This document shows positions 1 through 8,761 of a stretch of 64,000 nucleotides of DNA, in pieces. Made by a program: the position numbers and the translations under genes. The notes beneath the pieces were generated by a model. That model ran no database searches and was not told the DNA's origin. It was given only the letters and a program-made list of their open reading frames with translations. This DNA comes from Pyrenophora tritici-repentis (lineage: Eukaryota; Ascomycota; Dothideomycetes; Pleosporales; Pleosporaceae): contig NC_089399.1 in assembly GCF_003171515.1 (NCBI RefSeq), forward strand, positions 1,240,001 through 1,304,000, read 5' to 3'. Position 1 is the first letter of the stretch; each line of letters begins with the position of its first letter.

Positions 1-461
1 GCCTAAGCTAAGCCTGGCACCAACTGGAGCCTTGTTGGCCCGTAATTTAGTAACTCCCAAGCTTTCACGTGAAATGTATGGATATATCCAACAGCACATA
101 TCTCGCACACTGCTCAAGATGACTCGTGTTGGTTTCCGCATGGTACCGACATTGACAATGCTGACTAAGCAATAACACCAAGGCCGATTCTCGGACTTTG
201 GAGACGAGGCTGCTTCATCCATCCCCTCAATAGACATCGACCCCTCAACTATCCAACATCCGGATAAGCACTATCGTCTCCATGATGTAACAGCGACTTC
301 GGGGCAGAGCGGTCCGACTTCTTTGCAACATTTATTTCCAGCTAACCCCGTGTCTAACTCCGCCATAGCTACGACTATAACATGTACCCTTTTCGTTTTC
401 CGCTATTCAATTGCACACATCTATGACCCACCCACTCACCATATAGACTCATACGCGATAT
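1..461. other. Intergenic, no gene seen
   Basis: Upstream region of the methyltransferase that begins at 462. Short open frames here have no recognisable protein character. The left edge of the window cuts any larger context. Confidence 0.5.
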
Positions 462-1292
462 ATGGGAATGTCTGGACCGTACCTTCACGGTCACCATGCA
501 TCGGTCCTCCGATCACACAGCTGGCGCACCGTCGAGAACTCCTGTCCTCACCTACTACCCTACCTCAGCAACCCTTCGCTAAAGATTCTCGACGTCGGCT
601 GTGGTCCTGGTACCATAAGCGTTGATCTCGCCACACGCGTTCCACAGGGCTTCGTCTACGCTATCGATCCCTCCGCCGAAGTCATCGAGAAGGCACGAAA
701 ACACGCAGAGGAGAAGGGCGTCACCAACGTCCGGTTTGAAGTCGGCGATATATTTGAGTGGAACAAGCTTGTGGGATTAGAAGAGGCAGGCTTCGATGTT
801 GTGCATGCGCATCAAGTACTGCAGCATCTACAAGACCCACTAGGCGCGATGAAGGCGATGAAGCGTCTAGCCAAACCTGGCGGTCTTCTTGCGATACGAG
901 ATTGCAACTACAGTGCAATGGACTGGTATCCGGAGCATCCGGTCATGCAGAAGTGGAAGGATCTATACATGAAGATCGCGCTCGGTCTGAAGGCACACCC
1001 GAATATTGGAAAGCGACTGCATGCGGTAGCTATGGAGGCAGGCTTCCCAAGGAACGACATAGAGGCTAGTGTGGCAGCGTGGACGTTTAGTACGCCAGAA
1101 GAGAGAGAATTCTGGTGTGGGCTCTGGGCCGAGAGGACAGTCAAGAGCGATTACAGGCAAAGAGCGTTGGACAGCGGATACGCGACGAAACAGGATTTGG
1201 AAGAGATCGCTACGACTTGGAGAGAGATGGAGAAGAAGGAAGATGGCTGGTTCGCTGTTATCAACGGGCAAATCATCTGCCATGTGAAGTAG
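462..1292 (+). CDS. SAM-dependent methyltransferase, UbiE/Methyltransf_11-like
   Basis: Single-exon gene of 276 residues. The SAM-binding motif I is clear at about residues 42-51 (LDVGCGPGTIS). An acidic strand-2 end follows (AIDPSAEV), then motif II-like VVHAHQVLQHLQDP and the post-motif LAKPGGLLAIRD, all in the order expected for a class I Rossmann methyltransferase. The fold is therefore secure, but the substrate is not visible. Fungal relatives of this size are usually annotated as UbiE/COQ5-family or generic methyltransferases. No signal peptide or membrane segment is seen, so a cytosolic enzyme is likely. The start is the first ATG that gives the usual N-terminus (MGMSGPYLHGHH); residue 3 is a second possible start. 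The stop is TAG at 1290-1292. Confidence 0.85.
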   Translation: MGMSGPYLHGHHASVLRSHSWRTVENSCPHLLPYLSNPSLKILDVGCGPGTISVDLATRVPQGFVYAIDPSAEVIEKARKHAEEKGVTNVRFEVGDIFEWNKLVGLEEAGFDVVHAHQVLQHLQDPLGAMKAMKRLAKPGGLLAIRDCNYSAMDWYPEHPVMQKWKDLYMKIALGLKAHPNIGKRLHAVAMEAGFPRNDIEASVAAWTFSTPEEREFWCGLWAERTVKSDYRQRALDSGYATKQDLEEIATTWREMEKKEDGWFAVINGQIICHVK

Positions 1293-1673
1293 GCTATAGG
1301 TCACGAAACCCGTTTGTGGTCTTGTCTCAGCCGGCCTGTTTCTCTTACACCGTCTCTTACCTTCGTGACCCGCGTCTCCCACGATCTCCCTGCTCGTCCC
1401 CGCACATGGGATGATGCATGTGAACCGCGTCTCCCACGCGCTTCCCATCTACCTCCAATAGCAAGTGTCGACGCTTTTACCGCTGTACTAGTCATCTGAC
1501 AGTACCGGGATTAGTGTCCCAAGCTTGCCGTAGCTGCCTGCCCTGCACAAGCTCGGTATATCAACCCCACTTTACCCCTCCAACAACTCAGCTATCAGCT
1601 TACCCTCACTTCACGACCGCAAATCACTTCAAATAACTTCTTTTCCAAACAAACCAACAACTTCTCCGCAAAA
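1293..1673. promoter_or_regulatory. Promoter/leader region of the metallothionein-like gene
   Basis: About 380 bases without a gene. The part next to the downstream ATG is C/T- and A-rich (roughly 1560-1673), as in strongly expressed fungal genes, and a TATA-like stretch (GGTATATC) lies near 1555-1562. I see no certain metal-response element. Confidence 0.4.
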
Positions 1674-1859
1674 ATGCAGTCTACAACCGTTCTTGTCAAC
1701 TCCAACCACAGCAGCTGCCCCAAGTGCAGCGCCACTATCAGCGGCGATGCTAAGACATGTGGCTCGTGCGGCAGCGTAAGTTATTGAAGGCTATTTGATA
1801 AATATGTGAATTTATCGCCAGAATGAGACTAATGTTCATCGCAGTCTTGCCCGGTCTAA
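1674..1859 (+). CDS. Small cysteine-rich, metallothionein-like protein (two exons)
   Basis: Exons 1674-1775 and 1845-1859 with a 69-base GTAAGT..CAG intron give 38 residues ending at TAA. The product has five cysteines in pairs: C15-P-K-C18, C29-G-S-C32 and C36. Gly, Ser and Lys fill the spacing and no aromatic residues are present. This composition matches small fungal metal-chelating peptides. A minimal zinc-ribbon-like knuckle is an alternative reading because CPKC..CGSC resembles one. The intron, consensus splice sites and C/A-rich leader argue that it is a real gene. The family is not certain: classical fungal Cu-metallothioneins have seven cysteines in CxC pairs, which this lacks. A role in metal or redox buffering is inference. 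Confidence 0.6.
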
Positions 1860-2226
1860 AACAGAATCGGATCATTTGCATGGGTTGACGTAGAGGGCGA
1901 GGTTGAATGAGGACGATACCCAGGGGTTGTTTACGAAAGGCGTGATATGGGGTTGGTATAACTGTGGATAGTGGCGGATTGGGATGAATTTGGTGACTAG
2001 TGCTTCGAGTGAATTGAAAATCGAAAGCCGTCTATGATACTGTTACTGCTTTTCCCCTGCTATTACATGCTAAACTAGGTGCTGTGACTTCACGAACAAC
2101 TTGTAAACTCCCCTGTAAACACCAACAGCGAAGCAACCAAACTTCTGACTATGAAGGTCTCAGAAATGGCTACAGCTATGCCCCGTTCAGCTTTCCAGAT
2201 GTTCACTACGATGCCTTCATCCATCT
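1860..2226. other. Intergenic, convergent 3' ends
   Basis: Lies between the metallothionein-like gene (plus strand) and membrane gene A (minus strand). Nothing beyond presumed 3' untranslated sequence is seen. Confidence 0.4.
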
Positions 2227-2860
2227 CTAGCCTCTCTTCATCCTCCTATAAGCTAACGTAAGCACCCCAAATAATAGAACAGCTGTCAAAAACATGAATA
2301 CTGAATCCGCCTGGCTTTGCTTGCATCGCGTGTTGAGATGCTTCCCATCCTCAGTGACATAGTAGCAATACTCGTCATCACACCCGCCGTTCAGAATATC
2401 AATACCTGCAAGCGATCCCTTGAATGGAAACTCCCCACTACCCCACTTATTCTTCCTGCTGGTATCGAAGCAGTTCTTGCCCTGAAGTCGCATGGCCAGT
2501 AACTAGGTATCCATACCTATCAGCATATTCCCTGTCCATAGCTTGGAAATCAGTCAGAGAGCAGGTACTTACCACGCCACCGACTACATTAGCCAAAAGA
2601 ACAACGATATCGATTGATACTTGGAAATATCCAAGCAGGAGTTCAGTCCATGCTAATATAAGCCCCAGAATTGCGCCAATGAGCGTCACACCGCCGATGC
2701 CGGCAGAGAGGGGAAGGAGGATAGGAGGGCCGGGCAAGTGCGATTCAGATGGTGCCCATCTGTTTAACAAGGTTACTGAAAGGCCTAGGGTGATGATTCC
2801 GAGGAGGAGTTGTAAGGCGCGGAGAAAAGTGGCTGGGAGGAGAGACTTGAGATGAGGCAT
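2227..2860 (-). CDS. Four-helix membrane protein, MARVEL-like, array copy A
   Basis: Exons 2860-2573 and 2502-2227 (minus strand) are split by a 70-base GTAAGT..TAG intron and give 187 residues. Helix 1 lies at about 13-32, helix 2 at about 52-72 and helix 3 at about 77-96, where the intron falls. A cysteine-containing loop follows (motifs GKNC, NGGC and YCYY, then a TRC), then helix 4 near the C-terminus and a basic tail (YRRMKRG). This topology, with one Cys-rich outer loop before the last helix, fits the fungal MARVEL-like integral membrane family. Copy C at 4776-5368 and the broken copy at 3304-4186 align with it and share the intron position, so the three come from tandem duplication. 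The family probably organises membrane or cell-surface domains; the actual role is unknown. Confidence 0.75.
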
Positions 2861-3110
2861 GCTAAGGGTATATGAGAGCTTGTTTCGGATGCGGTGGAAA
2901 TGAAAATGCTATAGGTCTCGAGGGGTTATTCTGGAAAGATATAGATATGGAAGGGGGCTGTGAAGCATGTTTTGCACGAATGAGGCTATGTGTATCTCTG
3001 CGGGATCAGAAGGTGTCGTACAATCACCCTGTGAGGATGTATCTTCCCGCTTACACAAATACAGGAACGGTGAATTTGTACTATGCCTATGGATAGAATT
3101 CTCCTTATTC

Positions 3111-3248
3111 TAGCATCTGGGTGACATGGAATACAAGACATCGAAACTATTGGTAAACCCTAGTATCCTACTCCTAACAGGCGTATCTAGCGCCTACAAT
3201 AGCTTCTGTATACTAAGGCGTCGAGTATCTCATGTCACCCAGGTGCTA
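3111..3248. mobile_element. MITE with ~18-bp inverted ends and TA flanks
   Basis: The left end (GCATCTGGGTGACATG) and the reverse complement of the right end (GCACCTGGGTGACATG) differ by one base. Weaker similarity continues inward for about 15 bases. The 134-bp element at 3113-3246 is bounded by TA on both sides (3111-3112 and 3247-3248), as for Tc1/mariner-type insertions. It has no coding capacity. A diverged relative lies at 16870-16958. Confidence 0.65.
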
Positions 3249-3303
3249 GTTGTAGTCAGATCAATTTTAAAATCTCAAATCCTCTAATCTTGTGACGATG
3301 TGT

Positions 3304-4186
3304 CTACGCGTCGCTGGTCCTCACTTTCTCTATTCGCCACCTGCCAATCTTCCATCCATCTTCCGTCTTGAAATAGTTCAAGGCTGAAACGGACAATACG
3401 ATGATCGCTGTGGTAAATAGTAACGCTCCATTTGAAGTCCCAATAACACATCGATTCCATAGAGCATCGTAGCTGTATGGTTTATAGTAGTAGCATCTTT
3501 GCAGCCAGATGTAGTCATGATAAAGGCGGTGTAGTCTACTCCACCATTAGAAGAGCTTCTGGTATTGTTGCCAGATCGTGAGTTCATGCCACCGCAGAAT
3601 ATGTCGCTTGCTTCAAACGTGGGCATGTCGGCCTGGATATCGCAGTTGTAACCTCGCAGTTCTGATGATATTTCCTGCGAAATTCCATTGGTTAGTAAGT
3701 TTATCTACGTTCGTTACATCTATGCTATGGCAAATTAGCACAGTCCGCAACAATCAATTAAGTGGGTCCTAGAAGGTTCAGATTGGATTGATTGATTACC
3801 GCTTTAAGCCTAGTAGTTACCTATAGGAGTTTAAGCCCTACCTAGATAGGTAAGTGGGTCTAGGAGAGTGACCGGATTGAATTGATTGTTGCGGAGTCTA
3901 CAAATTAGACATACCACGCCAATGGCCACATTCAATAGTAAAATTCCCCCATCAATACAGTGCCCAATCCACGGATGCATAAAATTCCAGACGTCTGCTG
4001 CCGCGAGTAAGACTGCAGCTATAAGGGTCGATAGGCCTACTGCGACAGGGGCAACCAGAACAGAAGGCATTGGGTCCGTTTTCTGGCCCTGATTAGGATA
4101 AAAGATAGTTTGATGACCGCAACACTAAAAAGCACTTGAAAGGCGCGTGCGATCAAGATAGGAACAGACGAGGGTATGAGAACCAT
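3304..4186 (-). pseudogene. Decayed MARVEL-like membrane protein, array copy B
   Basis: The reading starts at 4186 (MVLIPSSVPILIARAFQVL) and matches helix 1 of copies A and C. The frame then changes between about 4110 and 4070 before helix 2 (MPSVLVAPVAVGLS). The third helix (GGILLLNVAIGV) ends at the same donor position as in A and C. The intron runs 3914-3675, 240 bases rather than about 70, because a MITE sits inside it. Exon 2 opens with a segment like that of copy C (ELRGYNCD). The frame changes again between about 3545 and 3495, after which CYYYKPYSYDALWNRC and a last helix resume, ending at TAG 3304. Two frame changes imply loss of function unless they are assembly errors. The MITE alone would not be inactivating, because it lies in the intron. 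Confidence 0.7.
3731..3908. mobile_element. hAT-type MITE, 162 bp, with 8-bp target duplication
   Basis: The element spans 3739-3900 and is flanked by the direct repeat CAAATTAG at 3731-3738 and 3901-3908. The subterminal inverted repeat TCCGCAACAATCAATT is perfect over 16 bases at both ends. Inner sequences AAGTGGGTCCTAGA and AAGTGGGTCTAGGA also occur. An 8-bp target duplication is the mark of hAT transposases. No ORF is present, so it is non-autonomous. Removing it and one target copy restores a normal 70-base intron in the surrounding gene. Confidence 0.85.
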
Positions 4187-4775
4187 TTTCGATTGCAAGG
4201 ATCGGCGTGATATTTTATTGTGGGGCGCGTAAGGGTAAAGGAGCGGCTGCAGGTGGTTGAATCTTGATGGAAGGGAAGTAGATGCTTGGGAGGAGAGGAG
4301 GGTTGCAACGAGCTTTTGTGGTGGTGTCACCTCCCGCCCTTACCAAAATCAGCGACGTGACTCCAATCTAAGGTACACGGATACGGGTACAAGGCAGGTA
4401 CATAAATTTGCGTTGTCACATCGTGTTCATGGATGGCGTCTGGCTTGCCTGAAATGAGGCATATATAACATATGGCTGTGGAAGAAATGCACTAGAATGA
4501 ATGGAGATAAAAAAGATGGGTAGGGCACTGAGCATCCAATCACTACCAAACTCAAAAATAGGGTCCGTCTTTCGAATAACACATTTGCGCTCTGAACACT
4601 CCGTTATTACAAACTCACACTTACTTGCTTCTAATTACATTGTCGCTCGCGCTATGTCTCTCCACAGCCTCACGTATGTACCTACTAACTCAGTCTCTCA
4701 GTGTCGCTACGTCGTCAGCGAGAACTCCATAAAAACAGCTAAAATTTAAGTACTTACATGAATATAAACCTGCTA
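4187..4775. other. Intergenic spacer within the membrane-protein array
   Basis: Upstream of copy B and downstream of copy C. No gene or clear repeat was recognised. Confidence 0.4.
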
Positions 4776-5368
4776 TCACTTCCTCGTACGCAGAAAGACC
4801 AGCATTGCCGCTACGGCAATGACGACGACTGTAAGAAACATAAATGCGCAGTCCGCTTTGGTCGATATGCACCTCGATTTCATTGTATCCAAGCCACTTG
4901 TATTCCAGCACCAACAAAGACCATCCTTGCGACAGCCGCCATTGAAGATGTTGTTATGTATAACCATGTCTGCGTCCTTTGCTGTATTCATGTCACAGTC
5001 GGCGCCAGAGACCTTGATAGCAAGTAACTGTCTCTCCTATTAGCAGGGCAATTATACGTCAAGATGGAACGAGACTGCGGCAGTCCAGCAACGCTTACAA
5101 CTCCACAGGCTAGGTTGATGAGGGCAATGACTGCATCAACGACGATAGCAATCGTGCCATCCAAGAAGCCAAGGAAGATGCCCGCTACTCCAAGCGCAGC
5201 ACCAAGAATTGTGATGCCGCCTACAAAAGCTGAGAATCCCAGAGTGGCAGGGAGACTGCCCCAGTGATGACCTCGTACAAGTGATACAGAGATACCGAGT
5301 ACGACAATGCCAAAGACAGCCTGTAAGCCGCGAACGACGAAGCTGAGGAGTGGGTTTGCAATTGCCAT
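4776..5368 (-). CDS. Four-helix membrane protein, MARVEL-like, array copy C
   Basis: Exons 5368-5099 and 5036-4776 (minus strand) with a 62-base GTAAGC..TAG intron give 176 residues. The start MAIANPLLSFVVRGLQ is chosen over an upstream in-frame ATG because it aligns with the starts of A and B. Helices lie at about 8-30, 42-66 and 70-90. An outer loop with ADCD, NGGC, LCWCW and SRC cysteines follows, then a final helix (MFLTVVVIAVAAMLVFL) and a basic end (RTRK). The intron falls at the same phase and place as in copy A. An intact partner of A in the tandem array, with the same unknown role in membrane organisation. Confidence 0.75.
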
Positions 5369-7177
5369 GCTGAGTAAAAATGTACTGAAGGGTAAAAGAT
5401 GGCTATCTCGTGGTGTGTTCGAATGTTTTGGAATGAGAAAAAGAAATGGAAAGGAAGCCACGATGAGTGTCACCTCCCTGAGTATATACGCTACATGTGC
5501 ACATTGTCACTGCCCCAATAGGATCCATTAGCCCATGTTGTCCCGCATTTTCCTCCAGTTACAGACCGTTTCATCATGAGGCGACCAAGGCAGACATACA
5601 AGTGGCACAGCCTTGAAATCGCCTACATCGCATAGATGAGACAGGCTAGAACACAGATGGGATTGCGCATTCCAAGTTGTTTAGATCTTGAGACACTATC
5701 CTCGCCGATAATTCAACGTCATACCGCATTGAGGGGCGAAATACGAAAGGCTGCAGTTATCAGAGCGCAAGGCTACCAATACTAGGGGCCGAAACTGGGC
5801 TCACCGGTCGACTCTCGGCATCGTCTTGCAAGGCGGCAGCTCACACAAGGCTTCGCTTGGTAAACTGCGAAATTGACGTATTTACACGAGCCTATAGAAC
5901 CGGCAACGACGTGTTACAAGAGTTATGTGGAGAAGCATGCTCGTCACACTGTCCGGTGTGGACCGTATGCTTTTACTGAGATTCGAGAAATCTATTCTTA
6001 GATGTGAAGAGCTTCAATGGCGGTTGAGCAGCCATTTCACAGCGCATGCGTGTCTATGACTGCTCAAGGATACATTAGAGCGATGCCGGAGGAGAAGAGA
6101 AGGTGCGTATCGTGCAGTGGCCCCGCTCTTCGACTGCTTGGTCAGATCTGACCAAGCAGTTGCGAGCTCGGCAACGCGTCTTTCCACCTTTCTTCCACCC
6201 CGTCTTGCATACAAAGAATATCCGTGATGTGTCTCTACCTCATCAGTAGTTCCGTCGCCCTAAAGATTAACAAGATGCGCGTAGTAGCAGACGCCGCCCG
6301 TGGTCGTTCATTAGCTTTCTAACAATTTTCTTCCCAAGAACTACTAACTACGTTTTGCATACTTACTTTCTTTGTTGTTTATGCTTCATTCTTTCACATG
6401 CTATTCCTCACCTTCGAAAAACCTCTCTACACCGATTGTCTTCTTCCAGCCTTCGAGGTCACGTACACATAGCCTCACTCTTGTCATCTGCCGCACCGGT
6501 TGGCTCTGTACTGGCCAGGCTTCCTAGGGCATGGTATGTTCCGGAAGTACCGGAAACCTTGTCAAACTGGGAAGCGGAGGGTCGGCGATATGCAATGGCG
6601 AGTGTTAACTACCCGAAGGAAGCGGCAAAGAAAAGCCACAAAGAAGCGATATGCTCTGCACTAGTTGATTTATCTGTGTGAGTAGTTCAGCTGTGTGAAT
6701 AGTTTCCGCTTTCGAGTGAAGTAGAAGAGAGGCTCCATGCGATTCTTGAAGCGGTTATGTACCTGATCCACCTTGGCACACCGGCTCCCGTCATTCGAGC
6801 AGGGGCCACCTGGCATAATCCATAGTTTTCCTGTGCCAGCACATTCAGTAATCATAATGTTTCGTTGTTCCGGTATGATTAACGCAGCTCGCTTGCCGTT
6901 CTGCCAGACCCCAGATGTTCACGCAATCGTGAGAACCGAGCGGGGAAAGGTAAGCACACGCCAACGGACCGCAATAACCCCGTTTCCCCTTAATGACACA
7001 CCCATAAAGGCAGCTATGTCGTCGAAGAACTGATTCATACCATTTTTGCCCATCTCCACTACATGCAAGCCTTGTGACATCATTCAGTCCTATTTGATCG
7101 TCGGGGAGAGGGCACTGTTACCTTTCAGACTTTGGAAAACAGCCAAATTTCCCATCATACATACTTCCAATACTATC
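5369..7177. other. Gene-poor 1.8 kb
   Basis: No supportable gene. Short frames at about 6014-6214 (minus strand) and 6355-6681 (plus strand) show no domain, splice or composition support. The stretch holds the palindrome at 6133-6160 and the promoter of the methyltransferase at 7178. Confidence 0.45.
6133..6160. repeat. Perfect 28-bp palindrome
   Basis: The half-site ACTGCTTGGTCAGA is followed directly by its reverse complement, with no spacer. Imperfect pairing continues outward (GCTCTTCG to the left, TGCGAGC to the right), giving arms of roughly 20 bases. It could form a cruciform, bind a dimeric regulator, or be a footprint of a fold-back element. Confidence 0.8.
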
Positions 7178-8032
7178 ATGGCAGCCGTTAGTAACGACCT
7201 TGCTCGTCAACATTCCCAGAGAGAGTCTTCTGAAAGACCAAGTTGGTTCAACCCAGATCCAACGATAGACGTCATCTCCCCTGATTTTCGGCGGCTTCTC
7301 CAATCGTACAGCGGTATTCCGGCGGATGAGCTGCTCGATCATGTTGTCAAAATCCGCGAAGAGGCCTGGGCTATACATCCGTTTCCGTGCATCGGCCGAT
7401 TCCTTTTCTTGCAAAACAACTTCAAGGGTCTTGAAGACGAATACAACGAGGTGATTCAACGCCTCTGCCAAGGCCAGAAGCTACTGGATATGGCCTGTTG
7501 TGTTGGACAGACTATTCGTTACTTAGTAAATGGCGGGGCACCATCAGAACAGATCTACGGCTGCGACCTTCATCCAGAATATATCGAGGTTGGATACAAA
7601 CTCTTCAGAGATCGCGATACGCTCAAGACCAAGTTCCTTACGGCAGATGTCTTCGATTCAAATTCGGTGTTGACAGAGCTCAAGGGTCAAATGGACATGG
7701 TATTTGCTGGCGACTTCTTCCATCTGTGGGGCTACGTAAAACAGGTCGAGGTTTGCAAACGTGTTGCTGCCCTATTGCGCCCTCAGTCCGGTTCGATGAT
7801 TCTGGGCCGTCAAATCGGAGCTCCGCAAGCCTCTGAGACACAAGGCCCTGCTGGTGTTGGCATTATGTTCATGCACAATGTAGAGAGCTTCAACAAGATG
7901 TGGAAGGATATCGGCGACGAAATGGGTGTCAGTTTCATAGTCAAAACATGGTTTGGACTACTTCCCACTGGCAAACTGGTCCTGAAGAAAGATGATGCCT
8001 GTCGTCTCTCGTTCGCCGTTCGCATTGATTAG
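7178..8032 (+). CDS. SAM-dependent methyltransferase, fungal secondary-metabolism type
   Basis: Single exon, 284 residues from the ATG at 7178. An upstream in-frame ATG at 7046 would add 44 residues of leader-like sequence and is less likely. The segment HPFPCIGRFLFLQ precedes motif I (LLDMACCVGQTIRYLV), an acidic loop (GCDLHPEYIEVG) and motif II (MDMVFAGDFFHLWGY). This order, with CCVGQ in motif I and the aromatic FPCIGRF lead-in, is typical of the methyltransferases found in fungal terpenoid or polyketide clusters (AusD-like). No synthase lies nearby, so no pathway can be named. If the family call is right, the enzyme probably O-methylates a small molecule. Confidence 0.8.
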   Translation: MAAVSNDLARQHSQRESSERPSWFNPDPTIDVISPDFRRLLQSYSGIPADELLDHVVKIREEAWAIHPFPCIGRFLFLQNNFKGLEDEYNEVIQRLCQGQKLLDMACCVGQTIRYLVNGGAPSEQIYGCDLHPEYIEVGYKLFRDRDTLKTKFLTADVFDSNSVLTELKGQMDMVFAGDFFHLWGYVKQVEVCKRVAALLRPQSGSMILGRQIGAPQASETQGPAGVGIMFMHNVESFNKMWKDIGDEMGVSFIVKTWFGLLPTGKLVLKKDDACRLSFAVRID

Positions 8033-8761
8033 CAGTAGCCGACGTCACACCAAATGTGCGCTGTTCTCGAACAATCGAAAGATTACAAAACTCGGCAGAG
8101 CTGACGACTGGTTATCCAGCTTGGCACATGCAGAGATCGGCTGAGGTCTCTAAACTGCCTCACACCTGTATAGAACCCATCAAGATCAAGTTATGCAATT
8201 TTCGTAAACCTCCGGGGTATAGAAGTTATTGCTACTATTTTCGTCGCAGTCGCATCTGTACCTCGATTTTGCCGGAGACCGGGATATATAGGGATAAAGA
8301 TTCCAACAACGGCAGACGCGACCTTCGTATACTATGTGGAGATTTCGATATTTCAATGCCAATATCACACGTATATTTAATTGGTCATCCAAATACCTGC
8401 CCATTGTATTGGTTCAGCCACAAGGTGATGAAGCGCAAGATTCTGGTCGGGATATGTTCGTCAAACGAGATCTACCGCCGGGAGGCGCCCCTGTACTTCG
8501 TGTTCAATATACTATGGGCGACAGTAGTGTAGTATGTTCTAGCCCATTGTACTCAACGCCAGAATAAACGAACTCTCGAAGCGTCGGTACTCATATATTT
8601 TCCAAATGAAATGCACGATGCGCATACAGTTCAGCCGCCTTCTCCACAACGGCATTATGGAAAGAAAACGTATGAATACAAAATATCCGCTGTCTGAAAC
8701 TACCATCCAACGTTCATTCTAGTGCCATTCTTTGCAAAGTTTCCCCTGATAGAAAGACGAT
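8033..8761. other. Intergenic, no gene seen
   Basis: Between the methyltransferase and the secreted mucin-like gene, both on the plus strand. Open frames on both strands lack coding character. Confidence 0.4.

Noticed and set aside
3378..3626. Intact second exon for membrane copy B
   Set aside because: This frame loses the last helix and the conserved CYYY..RC block, which continue in another frame, so decay is the better reading.
7046..7177. Upstream ATG start for the second methyltransferase
   Set aside because: The added 44 residues are not enzyme-like and the downstream ATG fits the family's usual start.
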